From Nemopilema nomurai (lineage: Eukaryota > Cnidaria > Scyphozoa > Rhizostomeae > Rhizostomatidae), in the NCBI GenBank assembly GCA_003864495.1, contig ML133383.1:7114880-7178879 (forward strand): DNA of 64,000 nt, read 5' to 3'. Shown piece after piece: positions 23,729-35,971 of this stretch. The position numbers were made by a program, and so were the translations under genes. The notes under the pieces were generated by a model. The model had not been told where the DNA came from, did not search any database, and saw only the letters and a program-made list of their open reading frames with translations. Position 1 is the stretch's first letter, and each line of letters opens with the position of its first letter.

Positions 23729-25629
23729 GTTCTGGCTTTTGTTGGAGACCATTATAATATTAGATAATCACTGACCATTAACGACAGTAGATATTTCTGT
23801 TTTCGTTTAGAGTGCAGAAGAATTTACCCTTAAGAGATTACTTTGTTTCTTTGTCTTCTCTTTGAATATCCTGTAGATTTGCCTATTGAACAATTAACTG
23901 AAACTTTGCCATGTTGTTTGTAAAGCATATTGAGTGCGCAGCGAAACATTTATGTAACCATTACAGAATACAGCTTTTAAACCTAAGTGTAAAGTATAAA
24001 GGATAGCAATGAATGATTTCATTTCACATGTGGTTTCCTATGAAAAACTAGAATATGATGATCTCTGTTTCTCTTTCGTGTCCTCACCGAGCGTTGCTTT
24101 TCAAAACAGATCTAGAACCTGCTACGTGTGCCCGAGGCCTAATTTCTCTCTATTTGTTTGGTGTCTCTTAAGAGTAAACTCTCCCATTTCAAAGGACACA
24201 ACTAGCAAATGGCATTAACTATCTTTAGGCTATTTCGGGGCTTACAGAATATATTCCAAACAATTTTCTAATAACGGTACAAGTGCAAAGAATGTAGAGC
24301 GTAAACACAATATAGGAAATGCCGTAATGAATTTTTAGGTAGATTTGATTTGATTTATTTTTAGAATTCTTTAACGTTTAGATCCTATTTACCTTTCGCA
24401 TCTTCTGTGGTTTCGCTAAAGGCTTTTATGTTTTTGATTATGGTTGAAAGGGAAGCGAGATTTTTGTCTTGTTTTGCGAATCGATGTCCATTCAAACCAA
24501 GAAGGTTTGCTTCAAGCATTCTGTTCCTATATAGACTACAGGGTAACGAGGAATAAATGAAGTCCCGTAACCCGGCCTATTTGCAAGGGTTCAATTAGTT
24601 AGGGGCAATGTAAGCTCGAAAAGGGAAACCTGGATCCGTACTTCTTTCCTATGAAACCTAGTCCATTTTGAAGCGTTCGCAGTAAATTAGTTTGGCTGAT
24701 CGTTTGCTCTGCATCCCAAACTTGTTATCGTTGTCATAAATCAATCATTTTCAAATGCTCCGAGTTTGTTTAATAAAAGCACCACTGTTTTGTTTTATTA
24801 TTTGTTTTGCAATATCTGCTTCAGTGAATAAGTTTTGGCGTTCTTCAAGTCAAGGTCTAGTTCTGATCATTTCCAGCGGATACACGAATTCCCCACGCTT
24901 CATGCTTTCGGTGTTTGAAGTTTTATTGAGAGACATCTATCATTATTTTCTCGCTCCAGAGGAAAGCTACCTTCAGAAATCGCTTATCATAATATCCCAT
25001 AAATTTCCATGATGAAGTAATGACACAAACAAGGTATTTACGTATCATGATTATAGGAAATCTTTTGCGAGAGAATTTGACCGATTTTTCTTCTCCATTC
25101 AACATCAAGCCGCTTGTTTGTATACACCATAAATATAATTGTTTACTTCAGCTATTTGCTATTGTCTCTCTGATACCCGATAAATTTAAGAAGCAATCTC
25201 TCGAAAGCATCCTTACTTATAACTGTTTTTTAATATTCCGGCCGACTGTTTGTGAAAATTCGCCTTATTAACGACGAAAAACAGTAAACAAATTTCTAAG
25301 CATCCTGAAATATTCGGCTTTTCAAAGACGATGCTTGTTGAGTCTAGCCACGATACATGATATACGATTGACATGGTGTAGATGTGTTTTCCTACTGTCG
25401 GTGTTTCAGTCTAGCCCTTTTGAGATGTTTCCCTCGCTGTACTTCTAAAACAACGCTACCTCCAGCAGGAATTTCAAACGTTTAAGAAGATGATCTAAGA
25501 TTTCCACAAGTTACTTCTCCATTTCCGAAGCTCCCTTTTTATTTTTATCTCGAAGCAGCTCCCATCTTGCCAACCCATTCATCTTTTTTGTCTCTGTACG
25601 ACAAGAATTACAACAAGAAGACATTTGTT

Positions 25630-25722
25630 AAGGTGATATTTATTATTGAGTCAGGGGGGGGGGGGGGGAATTGATTCATTTGGAAATTTTGTATAAGGTG
25701 ACATATATTATTGAGGCTCAAG
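25630..25722. repeat. Poly-G tract between two diverged direct repeats
   Basis: A run of 15 G (25654-25668) is flanked by two similar sequences: AAGGTGATATTTATTATTGA at 25630 and a related copy at 25695, with period about 65 bp. Confidence 0.7.
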
Positions 25723-26312
25723 TGGGGATTCTAAAATGGGGTTTCAAGAAGCCACAGCAGCCCTATGTTTGGAAGCAGTCATCAGAAATAAATTGTTAGC
25801 CTAATGGAAGGATATACAACTCTATTACTTTACATAATTCCAAGCACATGATACTTTGCACTAAAATACTGCAGATGACAAGCTGTAGAACTTGGTCTCT
25901 TCATATATTTTAGTCATTCCTTTGAGAAAATTAATTTTGAGTTAAATCGACAGCTGATCACTTTAGGTAAGAAAGGGTCCTAATTGGATTGCTGAATCGA
26001 TACTGTTGTTCAACAATAGTATCATTTTTCAAAGTTGAAAATGGAAGTTAAATAGTGTTTAGAGGAAGAGTCGTCAACTGTCTCAAAGTATAATTTCAGC
26101 AATGTGATCTCTAGTAAACTTGATATGTTTCGCGTTTTTGTGGTCGCAGAGCATGCAATGAATATGCATGCACTGCATACAATTAATCAAGAAATTTCAA
26201 ACTTCCTTTTTCACAGTTTTTATCAATCTGCTTTTCATATGCAGATGAGACGTAAATTGGTGTCAGATTTTCTTGTTGCGTCGTGATTCGTCACCAGGCC
26301 AGACCGCGGAAA

Positions 26313-26324
26313 TTTGGCGCGAAA
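26313..26324 (+). promoter_or_regulatory. E2F-type palindrome TTTGGCGCGAAA
   Basis: A perfect overlapping pair of E2F half-sites (TTTGGCGC forward, TTTCGCGC reverse) in otherwise AT-rich DNA, 17 nt before an ATG. E2F/DP sites of this form mark promoters of S-phase genes. Position and orientation suggest it serves the candidate exon at 26342. Confidence 0.5.
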
Positions 26325-26341
26325 GAGTTGCTGGGTAATTG

Positions 26342-26419
26342 ATGACGCCATCGGGACAATTTTACAGATCTAGGCTTGAAAGAATTGAAGATTCAAGAAT
26401 TGGGCGTGGATGGAATAAG
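26342..26419 (+). CDS. Candidate first coding exon behind an E2F site, unknown protein
   Basis: The ATG opens 26 codons rich in Arg/Glu (including YRSRLERIEDSRIGRG) and ends at AAG followed by GTTTGT, a usable donor in phase 0. An exon with acceptor CAAG at 27582 and stop TGA at 27667-27669 (28 codons, Asp/Lys-rich, ending FARLKD) is open in the matching phase; together they would make a 54-residue protein. The family is not recognised. The exon sits inside the possible last SART1 intron, so it would be a nested or overlapping gene. Composition and the E2F site support it; short length argues for caution. Confidence 0.3.
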
Positions 26420-27074
26420 GTTTGTTTATATTATAGTAATTTCAAAATCTGTTTCAATGATTTATTTAAAGAATTATTAATGCACGTCGGTGTTGCCCAC
26501 AACACTCGTTATTCTGACTCGAAGAGAAGTTTTTCATATAGCAGCAGCCATTTTTTACTCGGACAGGTTAGAAAGAGCATGTGTAAACGAAAAGGAGCTC
26601 GGACATCGAGAAAACGATTTTATTTTGATATGGTGCATGTGTAAATATTGTTGTTGCAAAACCAACCGTGAAAGTATGTCTCGAAGCAAAAGGAAGATCC
26701 CTAAACAGCGCATATTTAGTTTTGGCTCAAAACAGCGAGTTTTGGCATATTAACTCTTGCGTTAAATGAAGTTTAAATTTGCTAAAATTTTCAGTTATTT
26801 GTGGCGGGTTTTTTGAGATTGCAGAAGAAAACATTTATGCCCTCAAAGCATATAGACGAAAAGGAGTACAGTTAACTGCGATTAAACAAGTTTAATGTTA
26901 TCATCAACCTCAATCATTTCATTTCCTGACTATGAGACATATTTCTTGCTGCAAGCCGCAATACAGCACGTATTCTATAACCTTGACGTCATGCATCCAG
27001 CATAGTTTCCGATGCTAAAACACACAGTTAGCAACAGTTTCTACTTTTAAATTTCTTTGAATGGAATAAACCAG

Positions 27075-27138
27075 GGTGGCTAAACTCAAGCACCTGATTG
27101 AACGGAAGAAGGAAGCAGAGGACAAAAATTGCATATAA
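27075..27138 (+). CDS. SART1: Possible alternative last exon of SART1
   Basis: The SART1 codon AC|G before its TGA is followed by a perfect donor (GTGAGT at 22867). Splicing to the acceptor ACCAG at 27070-27074 restores the phase, replaces the TGA, and continues NTVAKLKHLI then ERKKEAEDKNCI to TAA at 27136-27138. The animal SART1 C-terminus typically ends in an N-T-I-T-K-like motif, which NTVAK resembles, and the exon is Lys/Glu-rich and open only in this frame. Result: 811 instead of 791 residues, with a 4.2-kb last intron. The acceptor has a modest pyrimidine tract. Alternatively this is part of another transcript. Confidence 0.5.
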
Positions 27139-27703
27139 TCCCCTTACAAAATGAATTGAACAGGAGAATTAATCATGATGGACATGGCGTCAAAAAATTT
27201 CATTCGTAAATTTAAACGCGTCCTATTAGAATTGCGATCATCGTTTGAAGGGAAATATGATAACCAAAACTCTAGTTATTCAACATCTTTTGGATTTTGT
27301 TCAGGCTGGCTGGCATTGGTACGAAAATTTTGTCGATGAAACTCTGAAACAGCGTCGTAATACCCTCAGTAAATTTGCTCTTTAGCAAAATCGAGTTGTT
27401 TTGGCGGCCATTTTGAATCAACCTGTGCAATACTTTTGTAAAGGCAGTGTATTCTGAGCGGACGTGTCCATTGAAAAGACAAGGTCACTAAAAGAAAGGA
27501 TCATGAATAGTCAACAAAATCGTGCTGCCTAAGAATCATTGCTTAGAAAAACTTGGTCTTCCCGCAAAGAACTCTTTTCAAGTGTGTGACGTACTGGTCA
27601 AACGATCCAAGAACGGATAAGGGAAAGGATGAAGATACTGGCAAAACATTCGCAAGGCTCAAAGATTGAGTCCTTTCAATGAGGGTAGGAGAGACAGTTG
27701 CAG

Positions 27704-27717
27704 CCCCCCCCCCCCCC
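27704..27717. repeat. Poly-C tract
   Basis: Fourteen consecutive C, shortly after the candidate exon stop at 27669. With the poly-G run at 25654 it is one of two pure homopolymer tracts of this kind. Confidence 0.8.
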
Positions 27718-27853
27718 TACTATAGATGTCCCGGACAATGACTGTAGCTGCAAGGAAATGTTAAGAATGTCTGTGAACGAGTAATTTATTGTAGCACTGT
27801 TAGAATAATCATTGAAAGTAGCTAGTATTGATGCAACTGTGTACCTGCTGGTA

Positions 27854-27920
27854 CATATGATACATGAACAACTTTACTAAATAAGCATATATGATATATG
27901 AACAACTTTACTAAATAAGC
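27854..27920. repeat. Two-copy tandem repeat, 32-34 bp unit
   Basis: The unit contains GAACAACTTTACTAAATAAG; copies start at 27854 and 27886 and differ by a 2-bp indel and one substitution in the AT part. Confidence 0.85.
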
Positions 27921-29813
27921 ATGATCACATTTGGCATCATCTGCTGGAAAATACACATGGAGCATACACTCCTGCCATGTTCTAGGAGGCGAGAACTGAG
28001 AAAATGATTTAGCTTGCAAAATTTTTAACCTACCTAACAAAACAAAACGTAGCCAGTAAATCTAATTACAGCTGGCAAAAATGTGTAAGCAGATCTCGAG
28101 TTAATGATAAGGATTCGCTTGGTAGTTTGCATTTGATTCGTTCTTAAAGGAAGTACACTTTTTCCTGTTCTCCTAACATAGAATGGCAGACTGTCTCTTC
28201 CATTACGTAGAATAGAATGGCAAATTTTACAGACGCATTTGGCTACGCTTGGATCGCCTGATCATGAAGGCATTTCGCTTCCCTTGAAAAACTTAGGAGC
28301 TTTCAGTTTCACTTTTTCAAAAACAAGAAATCAATCTGAATATGTTCTAATATTCATAAGATTTTTCTTTAGAAAATGAACGTAGGGTGTTGTGCTCATT
28401 ACATATTAATAGTAAACAAGTGATTTGCGGTACAAAACTTCACAGAATATGCAAACGTCGGAAAATAACCAAAGCTGGCACAACAAATAGCCAGTTGCGA
28501 ATCGAAAACACTAGAGGGCGATAAGCAGAGCGTATGATTGGTAGAAATTGACCAGTTAACGTTACTTACCTACGTTACCAATGGTAATCAAATAACATTT
28601 AGAGGAGCCTAAGGACCAAAAATACTTTAAAAATACAAAAACTGGTTACGCAATTTCTAGCTATAATTTATAGTACTGGGATTTCCTTCCTTACTTTAAA
28701 ATTCTAAGGACCCTCAAAATATTCTGCAACTGATTATGGGCAACAGTGCAAGGCGTTAGGTTGTGGGTGCAATTTTTCTGACCCATTACTCATCGCACAC
28801 TCCCACGTAGCCTACAACCCTAGCCATATTTTCTTTCATCCCTTTCTTCCATCAATGGAAGTGAAATCGAACCTGACGCCGCGTGGAAGCTGTTAAATGG
28901 CATGGTCGTGTTCTTTTTGCGTGGAGCTGCAAATATCAAGTCCTTTTGCTCCCACTGCATTCATTCACATTCAAACAAAGAGAGTTGCTTGCTTAACAGA
29001 ATGTTTTTGGAATTCGGTAGCCTTGGAAATAAGTATATTTCGATTCATTAGAACGCAGCCAAAGACGGGCTAGAATTTCGGGATTTCTCGTTACTATTAA
29101 GCCTCATTAATTAAGAAGAATTCCTTTTCAAAATATCAGCATTTGCTTTGGAGCTGCGCAGAAGTTCTCCAAACCAATACAATTCACTCGAAGATCTAAT
29201 AGTCTTTAACATTCTCTCTTTCATTTCATATATTTCAACCATTGACTCTAAATTACAGTACTCTTTCTAAAGTTCATTCAATTAGTTTAGTTAAACTTTT
29301 TTATTAGAATTAAGTGCATAAGAGAATTGAGGCTAAAAATTGCCAAAATTTAAGAATAATTTAAAAATAATGCAAGGCTCAACCTTCATCAAGACTAAAA
29401 ATTTTCTTTAATCTGAATTTCTCCCGAAGCAAGAAAACTGTCATTTAACACTATGTATATTTACATGTATCAAAATGCACTCAGCATCTCTTATTTTCGA
29501 AGAGGCTACTAATGGAGAATGTCTATGTTAAAGAGCACCACAGCAACTAGACTCTAATAGGAAAGGACATTTACCAATAAAAAATGCAATTTATAAAAGC
29601 ACCCATCAAGCTATTCTGTTTGCATCTGTTGCCACCGTAAAATGTGCCTCTCTAACATTGGATGCAGCAAGCGATCGTGTCAGTGTATTTTAATTCTTCC
29701 TTTTGTTAATACTAAGTTTCGCTAATCCATCGCTCATTTGTTTGCTAAGCTTGTTTTTGCAATTGCCAACGTGAATTAAGAGACAAATGAAATAAACAAA
29801 TGTATCTAGGTGA

Positions 29814-29849
29814 TGACGCAGCTAGAGGTCATCAGTGCGATGACGCAAT
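29814..29849 (+). promoter_or_regulatory. Paired TGACGCA (ATF/CRE-like) sites
   Basis: TGACGCA at 29814 and TGACGCAAT at 29841, about 210-250 bp upstream of the TATA box at 30060. The second matches a CRE/C-EBP composite site of the kind bound by ATF4-like bZIP factors. Function is inferred only. Confidence 0.3.
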
Positions 29850-30059
29850 CAGTAAGATGCAATGCAAAAACTTTCATTAAGAATGTCCAATTATTATTCT
29901 CTTTGTCTACAGCTATTTGTTTTTATTTACAGTCATTAGTGCGCGTGCTTTGAATGTCTCCTCGTTGATAGAAACACCTACTAGCAAGGGAATTCTGTCA
30001 AGCCTACACAGACTACGTAATGTCCCCTGACACTTCGAGGCTCACAATGCGCGTCATGA

Positions 30060-30097
30060 TATAAAAGGTGAAAAAGCGGCCGACCAATTCAGTTATT
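30060..30097 (+). promoter_or_regulatory. TATA box plus initiator core promoter
   Basis: TATAAAAGG at 30060-30068 is followed by TTCAGTT with its A at 30091, an initiator match exactly 31 nt from the first T. The local sequence is richer in G/C than its surroundings (GCGGCCGACC). The predicted transcript runs rightward into the exon at 30091-30261. Confidence 0.55.
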
Positions 30098-30341
30098 CAC
30101 TTGGCGGTGATATACGTATTTTGGAAACCGAATACATTCTGATTCATTCTTGTGCGAATTTCCATATGCCTGTTTTCTGCTTAATTTGGTGCCAGTCTGT
30201 TCTGCATTTGAATAGTGAGCTGTGAAGGAAAGTGGTACCAGCCATTATGTCTCTGTTCTAGGTAAGCTGCGAAGTTCTACCTAGAATAGAATCGTTAAGT
30301 CACTACACCTTTTGGAACTTTCCAAGAACACCAAGAAAGAG
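30091..30341 (+). ncRNA. Predicted first exon, apparently untranslated, two alternative donors
   Basis: From the predicted start (30091) there are strong donors after 30261 (CTAG|GTAAGC) and after 30341 (AGAG|GTAAGC). The ATGs before the first donor open only short frames of about 4 and 20 codons, so the exon looks like 5' UTR of a downstream gene or the start of a long non-coding RNA. I could not identify the acceptor or coding partner with confidence; 31418-31548 is a possibility. Confidence 0.35.
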
Positions 30342-31417
30342 GTAAGCTTGTATTGATTTTACTTAGTTCGTCAAAATGTCAGCTTGCTCGAATGAAGGAA
30401 TCAATCTGCCTTTATCTACAATGCCAGTGCCTGCTCTTTTAGTAATGGGAGGAAGTAGGTGGTAAGGTCCTGTTCGCAAGCTGACACTACCACTGATTCA
30501 CTTAGCCATCTTAATTATTTCTTTTGATGACTTAGACTGCTCGCCAACGTGTTACACACGTGCAAACGTTGCCCAAACGTGAGTTAGTCTCAAGAGTACT
30601 TGTACCTGTGTGTCTTTTGCTGTAAACAATGGTAATGCCTCAACTTTGAATCAAAAGATATTTGAGAACTTTGAAAATATCATATGTGCTGGAAACAATG
30701 TGCGATAAGTTATGCTTTAGTCCCCTGATTAGTGGGATTTCTACGGGGACAAAGAGGGGTGCTGGGTAGAAAATCGACATCTTGACGAGCTATGCAATCG
30801 CCTGAATGCAAAAATAATGAAGCGATTCAATAACAATGATTTTAGCTCTAAAGTGATAAAAATTGCTTTTTAATGGATTAACTCAGAATATAATACATGG
30901 AAACTTATTTCCTTCAATGTACTCTAATTTTGGATATCGCAAATCGTTTTGGCTTACGAAGGTTAAAAACTGATATCAATATGTTAAGTATTGCAAAATG
31001 TCTGCATTGGGGAAAAGTAACGATAATAAATCGGTTTCAAGGGGGAGTCTTGTGCGACCCTGTTTAAAAAGCTATAGCATTATCAGACAAAATTGCTTTG
31101 ATGGAGAAGGTTTCGGTCCCAGAGAGGGTTTTTCAACGAGGCCCATGCTAACTCGTGGCTCAGCGAAATTCATTAGAAGATGAGATTTATTTGGTACTGG
31201 AACATATAACAGCAGGAAATGTTTCCTACTTTGAATTTAGAATGGCTGTCGAACGAAGGTTTTCTTTTACATAATGAGAAGCATTAGCAAATATAGTGTA
31301 AGAAGTAATCACAACAGCAGGCAAATAAGTACTAAAGGGGGCTGGGGGTCATGATGCACCCCAAATCTTAAGCACTCAGAATTTTTGGCACGCCCATTTA
31401 ATACGATAGTCCCACAG

Positions 31418-31548
31418 GAGAATCCTTCGACGACTCCCTCTCCCAAAGCTAGCCATTTATTATCGTCCATGCTTGGCAGCTACGACCTAGAGTCTCTCAT
31501 TTATGATTACAGAATTCAGCAGCCACACTTTCACATCCATGTGATAAG
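31418..31548 (+). CDS. Candidate internal coding exon, unknown family
   Basis: Bounded by acceptor TCCCACAG and donor AAG|GTACTT; only one frame is open, reading ENPSTTPSPKASH at the start and RIQQPHFHIHVIR at the end (phase 0 in, phase 2 out). It lies 1.1 kb downstream of the orphan first exon, so it could be its second exon. Composition is protein-like, but no domain is recognised and 131 nt can stay open by chance. Confidence 0.2.
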
Positions 31549-34182
31549 GTACTTTATGTCATCAGCTTAGTCTAATATAAGACGTGTTCCCACTGCCCAT
31601 TCTAACCTCCGTCCCTCAAGCACCATTGCAAATTACCTCTCGTCCTTTATAAAACATCCATCGGATCGCCCCATTGCGTTACTGCTTATTTCATTTGACC
31701 TATTTTAAAGTTTGAATTTCTAAAAGAAAGTAAGCTATGAAAAATTTTCCCTCGCCATGAGCTTTTTTAAAAATGTAGGATTTCACCATTTCAGATTGGT
31801 CCTAGAAATAAGTACCAAACTTGGTTTCCATAATGTCCACTACGATGCTGTTCCTTCCTGGAGAATCACTGGGAGTAATAATGAATTAAACTCAAGAAAC
31901 TGGTTATTTGACTATTATGCTAATTCTAGGCGGGGTTTACAGTCCACAAATTTAGCATCAATCTAAGCTGGGTGCTTATTTTTCCAGAGAAGCATTCAAT
32001 TACAGTAGCCAAAGTTACAAAACCGTCGTGTCTATGATATATGTTTCTAGCTCTGCACAATGTACAGGGATGCCCTTGCAACCACATTACCGACAACGGC
32101 TTTGGTAATGAACTGTTGATAACGTAGCGACATCATATACCATTTACTTGCGGCTAAAATTGTTTTTGAAACCAAAACTTCCAATGATACCTCTAAATGT
32201 CCTCACACCCAGACATGCAGTTGCGAATGGGTGCTATGCTCCCTATCCCCCCAAGATGTTGCATGCGACCTTAACAGTTTCTTTTCTGGGCAAAGGGTAG
32301 CACTCTACGAAAGCTTCTCCATTACACCCCCTTGTATGGCTTCTATACCCTTGCTTGAAATAAAAGGGCACAATTTTTACAAATATTTCCACAGAAGCCC
32401 CCTTGAACCCAATCGCGTAGGCAAATCGCGTATATCTTCTTTGAAACGGCTACCCTGGGTACCAGAATCACTAGGCAATCTTATCACCCTGGTTGAAATT
32501 TTTTGAGGCATGCGCAGATAGCGATACAGTATTGAAAGGAGACTTGATTGATCTGACAACAAGTCTCGTATCAGTATAATAGTTTCGTGGCTCTTCAGAC
32601 AGCTCTCTTATTAAATATTTCTAAACGCACATATATCATCTTCACCAAGACGTTAACAAGCTGTAAATTTTGATCCTTGGTATTGGCTGCCCATTACCAA
32701 GACATATTAAAGCGCCAAAAACGAGGTAAAATTGTCTCTTATAGCCTCAAGCAACAATTAAATGGAATCAAGTCTTTATCTTTTGCTATCGAATCTCATT
32801 TAAAAAGTAGTCAATGTTTTTATTCCTTGATATTTTCAATCTCACTTCTTTTATCCCAAGGAAGTTGAAACTGCTATTCATAGATTTAGAGACTTTCTAG
32901 TCTTTCCCTTATACCACTTTTTCCCATGCAGCAAAGGTCAATATCTATCTTGTAGTGACAGGACTGGTAAAATATCGCGCAAGTTTCATACAAACGTCAG
33001 AAAAAGCTAAAGAAGATATCCGTTTTGCAACTCAGTTGTCACTATCAAGTTTATTCCATACAATTCTTTTTTGACGCAGGTTAATGATTTTGGCTTTTAA
33101 ATACCTGCTAAACATCTTATCCATTTTAACTCTCTTGAAAATTTACCTCAGTTTTCCCTCTCTCTGTCCTTTCAAACCATTTGCCTCGAATTCCAGCCAC
33201 TATATCATTTGTTATTGCTATAATTACTCAATTTCACTTAATTTCCAACTTGGAATTCATCAAGTCATTGATATAAGCTCTTTCCTTCAAATCAATAACG
33301 CATCCAATAATTCCTCAGCTCTTTATCATTCTAGGAATCTTCTCTAAAAGTCTTGTCAAGTGCCAATTGAAGGGTTTTTTTTCCTTTGTCTGCTTCCTTT
33401 TTTTCAAGTCATCATTTTACTACTAGATGTTGATTACTACCATTTTGCTACTATTATCAGCTGTATAATCATCATCAAAGAAGATGTTGTTTAAATGGAA
33501 GATTGTCGTTTATCAAGTCTAACGATCTGGCGCAGAATGAAATATCTCCTGTGAAAGCCGCTATAGAGAATGGACTTCGCAATAACATTAAACCGACCAG
33601 TTACAATCATCAGTTTTCCTTTAATGACAAAGAAACCGAAAAATTCCACTAATACTTAACCCGGACTTGAAGCTTTTCACCTTGTCATGTGATCCTTTTG
33701 GTGATAAATAGCTGAAAGTAAAGAAATCCACCTGTGATGCGGTGATTCCAAAAAATCTTCTGGTACATCAACTTAGCAATCTTAAAAGCCTCATCAGATG
33801 CTAGCTCCTCAAAGTGTTTATTCCAAACTGATATCGACAATTTCCCTTGCTTTCGCGTTTAAGCTTGTTTTAGGGTTCCCACAATATTGAAAAGATCCAA
33901 ACCCAATTGGAACAAAAAATACGAGTACAATGACGCCCTGTGCTATCTGAATGTGACGTCAATATTGCCAAGAATTAAGGCTATATACGATGTAACTTAA
34001 CCAGCTTTGTTCAAAAATTTGTCAATTCAATGTTCCATTAAAAATGATATTGTGCAGGTAAATTTGCAGCCACTCTCTGTTTCTCTAGGTGCTTACGTGC
34101 CTTTACACCGGACTTTTCGCAAACGTCTCAAAGGAAACTTGGGCAAATTTTTCGGAAAGGAGTTATTTCTGAAACGCTTTTT

Positions 34183-35441
34183 GGTTTTATCTTAATCCTG
34201 CACCTTGCTGAGTGTTAGAAAATGATAAGATTTTATACAAAACACCAATACATCATCGACATTTGCACCCAGCTGGCCTATCCTGATGTGGTAAAAGACG
34301 ATTATGCACAGTCGCTAACGTGTCTTTACGTTGTCTCGATTCTCTCTGCTTTGGCACGGACGGAAACGTAAACCTCTTATCATACAAATAGCTCCAACGT
34401 CTCTGGCATTACTAGATAAACACGGTAAGTGGGGAATTGAAAAGAGCTCTAATTCTCTTATAGATCTAACGCTTGATGAAAGTGTATTAGTCTTGCATAG
34501 CGGAACTGGGATCAAGAAGAGCAAAATAGCAGCTAGATAAGAAGGCAAGGCTGTTTTCAGCAGAGGTATGTGAACGCTTCTTGTTAAGAGTTTAGATTGA
34601 TTTATGCACATTTTGTTCCCTTTTGCTTTAAATAAGGGTCATGAGATGCTAGCCTTTTCTAGTCATCATGAGATGCTAGCCTTTGTTAGTCATCATGATG
34701 GGGCATGTGTTAGCCTGTTTAGAGCAAACATGACCCTTGAGGGCCAACTTTTAGCTAAGATGGTGATTGAAACGGCTAGAATGCACCTTCGGTTAGTTTA
34801 TAGATTGACGTCAGTAGAAAATGCCGTGCATCAGCTGATCAATCTGGTGTGATCCAAAGGAAGAAACCTTTGTTTCAAGGCAAAGGTGATTTGTTTATTG
34901 CCATATCTTCATGTCACTTTCTTAGGACAACATACTTTGAGTGACTTTCGTTAAAGAAGAAGTAGAAGACAGATATAAGATGTTCAGTGATCACTTGTTG
35001 CAAATGCGTTGGCGTTTAATTATTGTTTCTTTACTAAAAACATTAGATTGCACGAAAAAGCCTACTAAAAATCAACCAGCCTGCTATATATTTCCTAAAT
35101 AATCCACACAAATGTAGCTAGTAAACAGTATGTGTTTGCTCAAGTTGGCCTTGCCAAGAAAATGTGATAACTCCGAAGAGACAGTCTGACAATGCTTATC
35201 AAAACACAAATCAGTAGATATGGTCTCTCCCAAACCTCAAACTGCGGTTAGGACCACACTTGACTACCTAGCTTGTCTACTGGTATGACGGCAGCATCAC
35301 CACGAGTGGCTTGACCTTACAGCAAGGGTGTCTAGGTGTCTTGGGAACGTTCTGGAGTTCTAGGGCTTAGCCTTAATACGTGATAAGTTTCTGGTTTTCT
35401 CCTAAATCCAGCATCTTGCCAAGTGTTAGCAAATGACAAGA
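34183..35441. repeat. Dispersed direct repeat, two copies of about 48 bp
   Basis: Copies at 34183-34230 and 35393-35441 share GGTTTT, CTTGC, AGTGTTAG and AAATGA in the same order and spacing, about four-fifths identical. The DNA between them is unrelated, so this is a local duplication or two remnants of one repeat family. Confidence 0.5.
34640..34703. repeat. 27-bp tandem repeat, 2.3 copies
   Basis: The unit starts CATGAGATGCTAGCCTTT; copies begin at 34640, 34667 and (partial) 34694. Confidence 0.9.
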
Positions 35442-35971
35442 CAGGGTGAAAAAGTATGATGCTTTGCGGTTCAATTTCTTTAATATCATGGACGGTGAAA
35501 AGTTTCCTTTTTTCTTTTATGAAGTTATTAGACCTAACAATGCTGGTTTTCGGAGTTATGAGAGCAAAAAGACTCGATTTTGAGCATTTTAATCATATTA
35601 AACCTTGAGGCCGCTTGTTTGTTACTTTGAACTGTTCCGTCACATGTTTTACTGTCGTGCCCCCGTTACAGATATTGAATTATTTTTGTAGTTGTTGTGG
35701 CTTGTTTTGACTTCAAATGACAACGCCTTCCTCGCTTCTTTTCAACCATTCAAAAAGTCAGCCAACAAGCCTCTTCAATGAGAACATATACAAATAGTTA
35801 AGCTTATGGCCCCAAAAAACAGCGCGGTATTGATTTCATTTCAAAGGAAAGTTAGTTGATAGCTTGTTTGATCCTTACTACCTTATTGATTCCAAATTTG
35901 TCAACTGTCAAATTTTGGGGTACAAACTGAATGTTTGAGCCAAACTTAGGCCACATGGTCAATAATTGCGT

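Noticed and set aside
34604..34852. 82-codon plus-strand frame
   Set aside because: Spans the 27-bp tandem repeat, whose length is divisible by three and keeps the frame open artificially.
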